Assembly (NCBI GenBank): GCA_903813345.2
Contig: CAIIXF020000008.1
Location: forward strand, 14,118,822 to 14,182,821
Source: Owenia fusiformis
Lineage: Eukaryota > Annelida > Polychaeta > Sabellida > Oweniidae
Direction: 5' to 3'
Length of the DNA: 64,000 bases
Below, piece after piece: positions 31,404-42,734 of this stretch (position 1 is the first letter of the stretch; each line of letters begins with the position of its first letter). The notes beneath the pieces were generated by a model, which saw only the letters and a list, made by a program, of their open reading frames with translations, searched no databases and was not told where the DNA came from. The translations under genes and the position numbers were made by a program.

Positions 31404-31634
31404 CGCGTCGCCGGTCACAAAACCCTGAAGTGTAGAAACTTATCCCATTGGACGGTATGGCCCCTCCTCTCTGAAGGGGGACCATTTAGTCCTATGTGGA
31501 CAAATACTACTTTCTCTGTTCCAGAAGTTACCTAACAAGCAACGACCAAAATTAACTGAAGAAAACAAGGGGAATTTAGACACACCCGGCGAGAGTGAGT
31601 AAATTTGATGAAGATTTGGGTCTTAGAAATAAAA
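31404..31634 (+). other. C2 leader with predicted small exon
   Basis: The LTR is followed by about 120 bases resembling the C1 env-upstream region. Acceptor TTTCTCTGTTCCAG ends at 31,524. A 70-nt exon without ATG ends at 31,594 (A), and donor GTGAGT starts at 31,595. No gag or pol. The acceptor and intron sequence are retained, so C2 arose by deletion and not by copying a spliced RNA. Confidence 0.65.
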
Positions 31635-34124
31635 ATGGGATACGTCAATATATTCTCTATGATAGGAATATTGCAGCTTACTGGAATTTATGTCAATTCT
31701 GGGGAATTACGGCAGAATTATGGAATAAACTTCAAATCAGTAGACGGGACATGCGTAAAAACAGGTAGTAGCTTCCACTTGACATTCGGCTTAAATACAT
31801 CGCTAATGATTCCCAATGAGGTAATACGGCACGCTAATCAAAATTGTGATATGAATGGATTTATCCATAATCATACGTGCTTGCAAATGCAAGCAGTGTT
31901 GAGAAATATAATAAGCAAAGTCAATCGCCATAAGGATAATTTGAAAATGATAATGCCGCCCCGTTCAATTTCCGAGCGCAATTTATCAAAAAGAAGCGCT
32001 TTATTAGCTCCGATAGGTAAACTTTTTGGTGGTTTCTTAGGACTAGCGACCGAAGACCAATTGAATCAAATGAGAATTCACGTCTCTCGTTTGGAACAAT
32101 ATGGAAATCTTTCGGCAGGAAAATTGAATACCTTACAGAATGAATTGCATGGTTTTATGATATTAACCAATAACAGAACGGGTAATGTATTTAATATGGT
32201 ACGAAACAATCATTTATCCCTTGAGCAATTGAGAAATTACATTGATAACGTTGATGTTGAATTAAAGAAAAGATCCAAAAATATCGCTGAAATTGATTAC
32301 AAAATAAACAATTTAGCCGGAACCACTACGGCCATGTTCAAATATATGTCAGAACTTTTATACAATTTGCAGTTGGCTGAAACTGAGTTGTATCGGTTAG
32401 TGATTGCACTAGAACGTATTAATACGGGATATATATCTCTCGAATTGATTAATGCCAAAGTACTTGAGCAAGCTTTAAATCGGGTAAAATCAAAATTAAA
32501 AGAAAACTACCCCGAGTTTCACATATGACACAAAGACCCGCGATATTATTATACCACGAGATTAACCTCTGGAATATATGAAAATGATCAATTATACGTA
32601 ACGCTCGAAATTCCCGTAACTTCAATAGATCGGACTTTTGATTTATATGAGATAGATATGTTCCATGTACCAATACCTAAAAACTTAGACAAGACTAATA
32701 ATTGCAAAAGGAACCATTCTGTTATCCTTGAAAACCAGAACAAGTATTTCGGAATAAGCAAGCAGCGCGACTACTTCTTGGAAATGAGTCAAAGTGAGTA
32801 TAGGTCATGTCGACAAATCTATGGCGATACTATGCCTGTCCTAAATTTAAGGCCAAAATCTAGAATTACTTGTTTAGCAGCGCTATTCGCTGACAACATG
32901 GATCAAATAATCAAGCTATGTAAATTCCATTATGTTGTTGATTTCAAACAAGACGTGAAAATACTTGAACTTAATAAAAATGAATTATTGGTTTCGTCAT
33001 TTAAATCTGGGGAATGGCACATGAAATGTTCTGGAAAACCATCGGTGCAGGTACATAGTTGCCAATTGTGTAAAATTCAATTGCCATGCGAATGCGATTT
33101 ACTAATTGGGGATATTTACATACCAGAAAGAATTGGATGCGATGAAAGCTTATTGACGCTCAATTATTCATACCCTATCAATATACCATATGTACATTAC
33201 CTCTTTGGGAAAGAGAGTGTTAAAGATTTATCAGGGAAAACTTTTGATGCTGTAGAATCACGGGCCAATCAGCCTAACTATACAATTTATGAGCATCAAT
33301 GGGACAGTTATCTGAGGTCCGATCAAAAAGCTAAAGTAAATTTAGAAGAACTAGCGAAGAGTCTGAAGAATGATAAACCGATATATTTTGACAAATCCGA
33401 CCAGTTAGCATATGAAGGTTTCAATTGGAATTTCGGTATAAACACGAATCAGATAATGTTATACTGCGCCTTAATATTGACCCTAGTAGGAATCGGAATA
33501 GGTTTAATAGCCATGTACCGCATACGCAAAATATTACTAATTATAGCGGCCTTAAACATCAAGAAAGTCGAAGGGCGAAATTTTGGAGCGACGCCAGTTA
33601 TTCAACCAAGTGGAGGCTATGCCTCTAGTACAGGTTACTATGACCATCTAGAAACAGTTAACATATGGAACTGTGTAATGTTAACCATACTCTCTGGTTA
33701 TGTGTTAGTAAAGTTCACTATTTTGAGTTATAAATTCTTTGGGAAGTATATTCAAAGAAAAGTAGAAAGTAACGGGGTTAAATTAATAATTGAATTGAAT
33801 TCCGCTAATCATCGTGTGCAAGCATGTGTACACCAATTACGAGTAGACTACGCCAGGGTTCAACTAGTGCAAAGGGGAGTGATATCTAGAGTCAGCGCCT
33901 GTCATACCTTGTTTAAAAGTTATTTAGATATAGAATGGGGACCGATCAAATTTTTATTGGACGATCAGGAAATGAATATAGAATTGCCGAGACTGGTCCC
34001 TTTACCATATGTGGAAAGAAGGGTAATATCTCAATTATTATCCGAACCATATGTAATCCGGTTTTACTTCGAAGCTGAAAGGGGGGTATACGTCTTGGTT
34101 CCCAGGGAAAGGAATACAGTTTAA
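31635..34124 (+). pseudogene. env: Env C2 with one nonsense codon
   Basis: TGA at 32,526-32,528 interrupts an otherwise open frame that continues to 34,124. The lesion differs from that of C1. The start at 31,635 aligns with the C1 N-terminus; an earlier in-frame ATG (31,608) would add nine residues. Signal peptide, RQNYG, LSKR cleavage site, PIGKLFGGFLGL fusion-type segment, Cys-rich module and C-terminal domain are all recognisable. Confidence 0.9.
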
Positions 34125-34149
34125 TGTTTTGATTGAATTATATTTTCAG

Positions 34150-34355
34150 TGGCACAGGCACAGTTGAAAGCTCCCTATTTCAGAGATGCGTCAACACAAA
34201 CAGAAGATCACGCCAAGAAAGAACCGGAAAGTGAGGAGAAAGTCCTGCCAGATGCACCTACCGATGGCGAACCCCCCGTCAAAAGGCATCTAACCACCAA
34301 CTCCACTTATACATATACGCTATCTACCAATAACACTACTGATACCTTATATTAA
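34150..34355 (+). CDS. TQT-motif accessory protein C2 (exon 2, splice-created start)
   Basis: Acceptor TATTTTCAG ends at 34,149. With the donor at 31,595 preceded by A, the start is made at the junction (M-A-Q-A-Q). About 69 residues: DASTQTE, an acidic/Pro linker, KRHLTT and a Thr/Asn/Tyr-rich tail ending in T-L-Y. Closely related to C1 at both ends, and divergent between. Confidence 0.62.
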
Positions 34356-35841
34356 GGGAAAGGTGCAGGGGCACAGAATGGAATTTAAAATATTTCGGAC
34401 TAATAAACGTTCGGGAAATAGATAGACCTACTAAAGGAAAATAGAAGAAAATGACATTGTCTTAATTAGGCCCCGATAATTCGCATTGTAATTTGGAAAA
34501 AAAATAAAGTAACATTCTATGGGCACCCGAAATCTAAATTTTTGTCTGATAAAGTTATCAGTAACCATGAATCTGCCTGAAGGGGAGTCGAGGATGTGGT
34601 CATAGAAAATCAAAATCTCACCTTTTCCCTTTTTCATTTTTCGAAACAAGTCTTTGAGCAATTCGTGCCGAGTCACTCCTTTTGAATAATGTGTGGCAGA
34701 CTAGGTAGATGATCCGGTCCAAATTGAGCTTATTTAAGATTCCTTTAATTTCCTGCCTTGGAAGTTTTATTGTAACCCCAATAATTTTAGAAGAGAACTG
34801 TTCGAACTATATAAAGATGGCGTAGTCTACTCTTGTGTGAAAGGATTTGAATATTATAAACTCTGCTTCGAAGCTTGTAGATGATACCCGTCCTTTAACG
34901 CTTATAACCTATGGGTCCGCAGTATCAGCGGGTTTGAAAGTCGATACCCTTCGGGGGAAACAACTCAGTACGCAGAAGAGACTCTACCTCTAGTTGCATA
35001 TCGCGAATTGATTAAGATGTAAATATTCAACTGATCTAAAACCTATTCATTCATATATATTAACTGATTGATTGATTGATTGATTGATTAATTGATTAAG
35101 ATGTAAATAATCAATTGATCCAAGCATATTTATTCACATATATTTAACCATATTTAACCACATATATATAACCATATTTAATCACATATTTATCATATTG
35201 AGTAATTGAGGTAAATTAAAGTGTACCAGAACAGGGTACGGTAGATGTCGGGGATTTAAGGGATTGAACAGTGACATCTATGAATAAGGCGTATAATTAT
35301 ACATTGTACATATCATCATCATCATCACAATCAATATATATATTCATGAAAGTGTGATTGTTTAATATAATTAATATATAATATACTAATGTTCCGAGCT
35401 GAGAAGATGCAAGGATCAGACGAGGATCGACCCATGGTTACCGGGGAACTATGTGAAACTGAGGAAGCATACGCTGGGAAATACCTGAGCGGACGTCGGA
35501 GCCGGATGGGCGATTATGCTGATCGTGCTCAACTATCTAGTGAGGGATGATCGAGTGATCCTGCTGTTGATGATGAAATACAGTTCCCCTAATTCCAAGA
35601 CGCACAGACACAAAGACGATTCCTTGGACATTGAAATTCAACACTAAATTTAAAATTTATGAACTCTTGAGTATGAAAGTCATCCTGGTCTTTCACTGCA
35701 TTCATTGGAACCAGGCTCACGTCAACCTAATGGGTTGTTGCGCGACCGGAATGTAGTTGTGTACAAAATATGTGAATCCATAAAACAAAGTTATCTTAAA
35801 ATTTCAATTTTAAACCACAGACGAGGCGTCTGTAGTTCAAG
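34356..35841 (+). other. Long non-coding 3' region of C2
   Basis: No gene recognised. Closely parallels C1: UNCG-hairpin element (34,913-34,984), GATTGATT repeats (35,070), GTAAATAATCAATTGATC (35,103), and the pseudoknot element (35,684-35,757). Confidence 0.65.
35684..35757 (+). ncRNA. Candidate pseudoknot RNA element, copy C2
   Basis: CCTGGT (35,684) with ACCAGG (35,710), and ACTGCATTC (35,695) with GAATGTAGT (35,749). The single change from C1 gives a G-U wobble, so pairing is retained. Confidence 0.55.
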
Positions 35842-35851
35842 GGTGGGGGGT

Positions 35852-36560
35852 TGTTACAACCCACTTTTCAGATTAATTAATAATTATAATTAATTAATCA
35901 ATTAATAATTTATATAAATTAATGTAATAATAATCCAAGTGTCTACAGGTATGAGTAATACAATTATCTCGATGTAAGATCTTCTGTCTAGAACTTAACA
36001 TAACCTAAATGATTTATAGCAATAGAATGTACTGTTTCACCTGTAACAGGTTGGAACTGGTTATGTATTTATAGTAACAAAACACGATTTTCTGTCAAAA
36101 ATATAATATTGATGTTTATTATTATCCAATCAAAACCTAAATACAATTTCAAATATCTGCAAGCTAAGCGTAATTTAAGCCCAAATTATAGCAAATATAA
36201 GCAATATTTTGACAGAATGATCAATGTAGCTCTACCTGTATATAAACAAGTGCCGAATTGCAGTCGAGACATTCGGAAATTGGAATCAATCAAAGGCTTA
36301 CAAAATTACGGAAGTAAACAGAAACAAAATGGACTTAGAAAATATTCGCTACTTTTGGACTTAGGATATTTCAACAATATTTCGGACTTAGAAAATATTA
36401 GGCTGCAACTCGGACTTAGGCACTTGGAATCAGGAACAAAGGAACGGAAAATAAAATCATAGGAACACAACACCTGCTGCGTTAGTTGATTAATAGCTGC
36501 GACCTGTGAGTACCAGAGACCCACAAGATCCTGGAAACAGCCCTAAGTGATTATCGGTCA
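35852..36560 (+). repeat. LTR C after C2
   Basis: 709-bp copy of 30,695-31,403, with TATATAAA at 36,239-36,246. The next 13 bases match the C2 leader, then the sequence switches to the tail of env B, so this junction is a recombination point. Confidence 0.85.
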
Positions 36561-36579
36561 CGCGTCGCCGGTCTCAGTT

Positions 36580-36664
36580 GCATGAACCATATGTAATCCG
36601 ATTCTATTGTGAAATTGATAAGAATGTGTTCATTCTCATACCAAAAGAGAGAATGGTAGTGTAA
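36580..36664 (+). pseudogene. env: Env B tail fragment
   Basis: The last 27 or so codons of env B (EPYVIRFY... to the stop), joined directly to LTR C leader sequence. The rest of env is absent. Confidence 0.9.
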
Positions 36665-36687
36665 TAAGTTATTGTATGTTATTCCAG

Positions 36688-36887
36688 TGGCTCAAGCACA
36701 AATACCATCATTCTGGAACTTTCGGGCAGAGAAAATTGACAAGTTCACCCAAACAGAAAATATCAAAGGCGAGGTTAAGAGAGAGGTACCAGTGCCAGTG
36801 ACTACCCCAGATATCCAACCCATGGTTGAAAGCACCGTCCTGGCGGGGGTTCACATAGAGAAAATTTCTCACATGAAATATGTATGA
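36688..36887 (+). CDS. TQT-motif accessory ORF, B fragment
   Basis: Nearly identical to the B exon at 14,283. Acceptor GTTATTCCAG is conserved. The motif reads DKFTQTE. The adjacent donor exon of B is absent, so expression would need the LTR C leader to provide a donor. Confidence 0.5.
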
Positions 36888-37189
36888 AGTAGATTCTGGA
36901 CTCTGGGAACTTTACAACAAGAAAACCATTTTGGACAATCCTTGAAATATAAAAACTTCGACAAACGACAAGCAAAATAATTTAGACTATTCGCGGAATA
37001 TTAGACATTATTCATGACATAATAAGGACTACCGAAAGAACATTATAAACCAATAGAACTCTCTACAATTATATAAACAGGAGGGAAACCAAAACGCACA
37101 GAATACCTTTATTGTATAAAAAAAAAAAAAAAAAAAACTATTGATTTAATAAGGAAAGAATTAAATAAAAAAATAAATATTGTTCAAAT
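36888..37189 (+). other. Leader before RING, B fragment
   Basis: About 300 bases without a gene, ending in a run of about 18 A and an A-rich stretch before the RING ATG; matches 14,483-14,785. Confidence 0.7.
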
Positions 37190-37534
37190 ATGGAGTTAGT
37201 TGAATTAATTATGTTGGAGAAAGTTTCTTATTTGCCCTCTTGGTCTTTGACAAGGCGAGTTATATTGAAAAAATTGTTGGTATTGAAAAATATGACCAAT
37301 ATATGTTGCCTTTGTCGAAAAACTTCCCACATATATAATTTAAACAAAATACCTTGTAATCATTATGTCTGTGCAGATTGTAAAATACAATTAGCTCGTC
37401 ATCCCGATGTCCAAATCCAGAACCTCAAAGCCTGTCCTCAGTGTGTGAATGAATGGAAGAATGATGAGTCAATTTGTTCAATTTGTTTCTGTGAAGTATC
37501 TTATAAAGGGGAAACACATTTTTGCCCGGGTTAA
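37190..37534 (+). CDS. Small RING-finger protein, B fragment
   Basis: 114 residues with few changes from RING B (14,786-15,130). All zinc ligands are intact (CCLC, PCNHYVCADC, CPQC, CSIC). Survives as an open frame in a recombinant copy. Confidence 0.78.
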   Translation: MELVELIMLEKVSYLPSWSLTRRVILKKLLVLKNMTNICCLCRKTSHIYNLNKIPCNHYVCADCKIQLARHPDVQIQNLKACPQCVNEWKNDESICSICFCEVSYKGETHFCPG

Positions 37535-39312
37535 GTTGAGCTCTGATCCAGTGTAGTATGATTAATGATCTTTGTGTAAAGTAAGAATGTTCATAAATAG
37601 GTGTATACTGTCTATGGGAGATGTGCGGTCCATTGCTTTAAGATATATATAACCATTAACGCTTTATAATTTTGGGTCAGCAGCGCTAGAGGGCTTGAAA
37701 GTTAATATCCTCTCGAGGAGATACAGTCCGGTGCACAGAAGAGACCCACTCAAATAGCTAACATTTTAATGCGCATCTCCCTATAGTTTGAGATAAGGAC
37801 AACAGGTGTAAATAATTAATTGATCGATATGATAAGATGTAAATAATAATCTAATATGATATTATATAATCAATTAATATTATGTGTGTATACAATAATA
37901 CACTAAAATGAAAATATATCGCATGAAATACACAACTACCTCAAGCACCATAACTGAGATGCTTTGTAAAGGGCATATATTGAAAGTTAAAGACCATCAT
38001 TTATAGATGGCGTAATAAATTTTAAGATGATAAGTGATAAGTTGAGAAGTTAAGGTTGCAAGATGAGTATGTACAAATGATAATGCATCATGTCACATAG
38101 TTGCATGGTATCATTAATAATATTATTATATTATAATCTAATAAAAATTACTAATACAATCAGAAAATAAAATAAAAATACTAATACGTGTGAAATATAT
38201 AATTATATTAATCTGCAAATGATCTGATCTGATCTGATGCCGATGATCTGTTGATGCCAAGGAGAAGATGGCGACGATGACGATAGATGTCACTGCAATA
38301 TTCAACTAGCAGCTGATATATGAAATTCACGTTTACCTGGATTTCCGTTTGTGTTATATATGGACGCTCTCCAGTGCAGTATATACTCAACGACATCTAT
38401 ACAATGGGGATAATACATGTGAATATAGAGACACCAGTTATATGTGCCTATTTCACGAACGCTAAGGAGTGAATTTATGAAAACTTGTGAATAAAGAGAC
38501 ACCAACTATTATAGTGCCTATTTCACGAACGCTAAGGAGAATGCAATTGTGAATCTAGAGACGTTAATAAAATGCCTAGATTTACGGATAAATAGAGGAT
38601 ATCCTATGATTTATGAGTGATATGATTTTTATCCACGAATGGATATGATATCTGCACGAGCGAGCGTAGCGAGAGAGTGCAGATTTCAATAACCATGAGT
38701 GGATTAAAATCATATCACGAGTAAATCATAGGATGATCTTTTTATTCCATAGTTAAAGTCATCATCAGAATCTTCGGAAATTAAGTCATTTAATTCGAAT
38801 TTTCCAAACAATCCGGCGATGTTGACACTTAGCCTCGTTTTGAGTCTGAAGTAGCAAAAATCCATAAACCATCGCATACGACGTCGTATGTCATGGCTAA
38901 AAAAACGTATGCTATGGTTAAGTGAAAATTTGTCAAAAATATCATATTTTACCACTGATTACAAAAATACCGTTTTTATTTTCACATGTTATCCTATGAA
39001 TATCATGCTAACTATGGAATAATGCAGAATATTAACAGCCAAGCGAGACTTTATTATTATGATGCAGAATGACATAAATATATAAACGCTGAAGCAGTGA
39101 TATATAATTGACGTCATTTTTATGTAACAAGTGATATATGAACGCTGAAAGCAGAGTTGATAGCACATATATATCAAGAGACGCTATATAGCGCAGTCAT
39201 AAGAGATGCTCTACAATACAGCCTAAATGAAGAGGATATGAGACATTTTATATGCCATATCAGACAATTAATTTATATGATAATGACATATTTTAGTGGG
39301 GCACTAAAATTT
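37535..39312 (+). other. 3' region of the B fragment
   Basis: Follows 15,131-16,458, including the UNCG-hairpin element (37,674-37,747). It is interrupted by a palindromic insertion at about 38,591-39,020. No coding region is recognised. A purine tract precedes the LTR. Confidence 0.65.
38591..39020. mobile_element. Palindromic MITE-like insertion in the B fragment 3' region
   Basis: Absent from the matching place in B (after GATTTACGGAT, 16,180). ATCCTATGATTTATGAGTGA near 38,601 recurs inverted near 38,730, giving a hairpin of about 135 bp whose loop contains GAGCGAGCGTAGCGAGAG. A second inverted pair, TTATTCCATAGTTA (38,741) and TAACTATGGAATAA (39,007), bounds the remainder. No coding capacity. 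Confidence 0.8.
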
Positions 39313-39325
39313 AAGGAGGGGTGGT

Positions 39326-40104
39326 TGTTACCACTCACTTTTTGACATTAATTAGTCAATTAATTAATTTATTATATCATTTAATATCATTGATATTTAT
39401 TTTGATATCATTGATATTTATACCAATATTGTAAAGAATCTGATAGTAATTGTTACTATTTTGTATTATGTTGGTTCAACCAGGTAGCAGTCGATGGAGT
39501 TAATATTTGATTGACACCTGAGATTGTACTTGATAACTTGATACTAGTTTAAACCGGTTGAGCTAATTATAGTACAAGATTCTATTTTAAGCTTATTCTG
39601 TCAGGTGGAACTAATATATCAGTAACCACTTTTAGCGGGTTTCGAACAGGTTTCTGATGCAATATGCGTGGGCGATTGTGCAATTATTGCACAATTTTTG
39701 CCTATTTTTGCGCAATCCTGACAGAATGATTTATGTAATTTTACTTGTATATAAGCAACCACGGATTCACAATCAAACATTCTGAATTGGGATCGCCTTC
39801 TGAAACATTTAACATTTGGATCGCAACTACTTTACTCTAGATTCATATTTTGGATCGCACAATCTGATGTTCTAATACGGGATCACCTTCGCGGATACTC
39901 TTGAGTTGGGAACACAACAACACTTAGAGGCGAGAATTATCTCAAAGACGTCCAAGATTGTGAATCCAGGTTGCAGATGAAAGCATAAATAAAGAATAAA
40001 TAAGTTACAACAGCATTTGTTAATCGTTATCGAGATGAGATACCTGTGAGTACCGGAAACCTACAAGATCTCGGAATAATTAAACTACAATCACGTAACC
40101 GTCA
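39326..40104 (+). repeat. LTR B of the recombinant fragment
   Basis: Matches 16,459-17,206: TGTTACCAC start, TATATAA at 39,748-39,754, and GTGAGTACC motif. The last 85-95 bases are repeated in tandem downstream (to about 40,214). Confidence 0.85.
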
Positions 40105-40584
40105 CGGGTGATTGGGTTCAATTATCGTGATGAGATACCTGTGAGTATCGAAAACCTACAAGATCCCGGAATAATTAGACTACAATCACGTAACCGTCAC
40201 GGGTGATTGGGTTGAACCGTCCACAAAAAGATTGGAGACTATTACAAAATGTCACCACCACTTCTACTGGTGACATAATAACTCAAAGAAATTAACGATC
40301 GAAAAATGATTTTATGAAGAAATTGAAGTCAGTCAACAGTACTCTAGTTATTAGAAGTTGTAAGAATTTGTTACAGACGCCGACAGCCGACTGTCGAATA
40401 CCAAATGGCGACGGCCGAACACCGTCCTCAAAAACATTGGAGACTATAACAAAACGTCACCACTTCTGCCGGTGACATAATAAAACAAAGAAATCAACAA
40501 CGATCGAAAACTGATAAACATGAAAATAACTTATTCAACTTAACGAGATCAAAAAATTCAAAAGCTTTATGGAAATTATACTAT
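40105..40584. other. Non-coding DNA with repeated TGTCACC hairpins
   Basis: Contains the second copy of the LTR B end, then two related segments around GGAGACTATTACAAAATGTC (40,230) and GGAGACTATAACAAAACGTC (40,437), each with a TGTCACC/GGTGACA-type inverted pair. No gene. Confidence 0.6.
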
Positions 40585-41635
40585 TGTGTAAAAAACCGGG
40601 TGGCCGAGTAACCGGGTTGTCGGGTGACCGGGTGCCTAACGTTCTTACCAGGGTTAGGAATTTGATTTTTTCATTTTATGCCTCAAAACGCCCAAGTGAC
40701 CTCCAACTCAACGTACCAGTCATACAACCAATCAAACAAACAACCATCCATAAGCAACCAGCTTATCTACCAATAAACCAATCGCCAAAAAAAGAAACAT
40801 CGATATTCTGTCAATAACAACTAATGTTGTACTGTCAATCACTCAGACAAAAAATCAAGCAACCAATGGCATCGTACAGGTACTTGTAAACTGTGTAAAA
40901 TGTAACCTACTTAGGATTTCCAAATTCAATTGTTACGTGTTCACGTTTATTCCGTGGATATCCGTGTTACTAGGTAACCATTTAGTTTTTTCTGATTTTG
41001 ATAAAGTAGCAGATATTGTGTTCTCTCTCTTACATTCGAACATGACTGTATTCACGCCTTCTATAAACTGTAATCAAAGTCAATGCTTCAGCTGGGTTAT
41101 ATTCGAGATCAATAACCCAGTTAATACTTGTAATGTGTGACGTCGTAACGGTGGGTCGTAGTAATGGCGGACCATGATGCATATTCGAAACAATTTGGTG
41201 AGTTTTCATGTTCGAATCGTAATATAGACCTCAGAGCAGGGGTAATATAGTCGAATACACCCCTTGGGGCTAGGCACAAAAGCTTTCGAACCCCTCACTC
41301 CCTTCGGTCGCTCGGGGTACAGAAAACGTTTGTGCCTAGCCCTGCGGGGTGTATTCGACGATATAACCCCTGCTTTTCGGTCTATATTTCTTAAATATAG
41401 AACGGAAGTCTACACAGGAAGCTATGTCTATTTAGTGCTCGACATGTCAGTTGGCTTACTTCCTGAGAAAGCTATGTGGATTTTGATATAATATAGTTTC
41501 AAAATCTAACACGGCTCTCGAAGTGAGTAACAGTCCGGGTAACAGTTGTATATTAGGGGATGGAAAATTAGCAACGTTGGAAGATGGTAACCTAGCTAGG
41601 AACGTTAGGTACCCGCTCACCCGGTTTTTTACACA
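40585..41635. mobile_element. Non-autonomous DNA element with TIRs
   Basis: TGTGTAAAAAACCGGGTG (40,585) is matched by CACCCGGTTTTTTACACA (ending 41,635). Inside the ends, CCTAACGTTC and GAACGTTAGG are also inverted. About 1.05 kb without a transposase. It contains a near-perfect palindrome at 41,221-41,388. Confidence 0.88.
41221..41388. repeat. Long palindrome inside the TIR element
   Basis: Arms of about 60 bp: AATATAGACC...TCGAATACACCCC...TAGGCACAAA and TTTGTGCCTA...GGGGTGTATTCGA...GGTCTATATT, with a loop of about 45 bp. A foldback MITE nested in the larger element. Confidence 0.9.
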
Positions 41636-41683
41636 GACACTCAATAATATAAATAAATAATAAACATAATCATTAATTTAAAC

Positions 41684-41765
41684 TTACCTTCCTGGTATGG
41701 TCCCTGAGCAAGACGAATGTATATTCCAAACACTTTAGGTGGGAAAGTTAATAAATGTAGCATCC
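41684..41765 (+). pseudogene. Relic of a RING-A-like ORF
   Basis: CTTACCTTCCTGGT...CTGAGCAAGA...GTATATTCCAAACA...GTTAATAAA follows RING A (9,450-9,513) with small indels. The zinc-ligand part is not recognisable. An ATGGAAATTATACTATTG before the TIR element (40,569) may be the start of the same relic. Confidence 0.6.
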
Positions 41766-42734
41766 AAATACCATAAATATAACTTAGTGTGCAACGTATA
41801 TTATTTCTAATCCTGCACTTATTTGTATTTATTTATTTTCGTGCTATCTACGTTAGTTTCTTTGTGATGGCCGAATTTATAAGTCTACTTCCTGACCCTT
41901 TGACTGATTGTATGTACGAACTCGATTCTTTGTTTGGATCAAGACTGTCTAACTTAGGGTTATATGAATACATTGCTTATCATATTCCTGCAAAAATTCC
42001 GTCTTAACTCCAATATGGACTCGTCCTCTTTTACTTGCTCGTTAAAGATTGCGATTGAGTAGGTTGTCCCATTTTCTGCTCTCATACTGAGGAGTCTAAA
42101 TCCCCAGAGCCAAAGTAAGGTATCCTTTTTAGAGGCCAAGAGCGACTTTTTCAAATGATGAATCGTATGACTTAGTTAAAGTAACGTGTGAGAACAACTC
42201 GTGGTGATAATCCATTATTCCAGTACTCTACAACAGCTGGACCATGTGAACAATGTTGGAACGAACTCAAACTGAACTATCACGTTTCTGTGGAGTACAC
42301 AAAAATAAACACACTGCTATGGCTATAGATCATCCCTAGGCATCTTGTTTACATCAATTCGGAATACTCTAGTACTGCATAACTGTAGTAAAATAATGAC
42401 ATTACCCTATGGAAGTGGAGAGTGTAAGATGTTTCACCACGTACGGGTTATTGCTGTATTGACAACAAATTTTCATCTGCAAATATTATAGAAGTAAAGA
42501 GCAACCAAACCTCATTTTTACATTCGACAACAACAAATTATTTAAAAAATCTTACCGGTTTCCAAAGCTTTTTAAATATATTTTTAATGGGATTTTGCAC
42601 GATTTCTTTACAGAAAATAATAGTTAGAAACCCATGCCTCTCTATCGTTTCAAAAAATTTACCCAACGTGGCGGTCTCTGTTAATTTATGGCATCCATAC
42701 TTTTCTGAAAGGTAACACTTTGAGGTTCAATTTT
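41766..42734. other. Non-coding stretch, nothing recognised
   Basis: An unassigned 40-odd-codon frame (41,869-42,007) has no recognisable homology. No repeats or RNA genes were identified. Confidence 0.5.

Noticed and set aside
41789-42007. 72-codon open frame after the RING relic
   Set aside because: It needs a non-ATG start, or a shorter ATG start at 41,869. No homology, splice context or codon pattern supports it.
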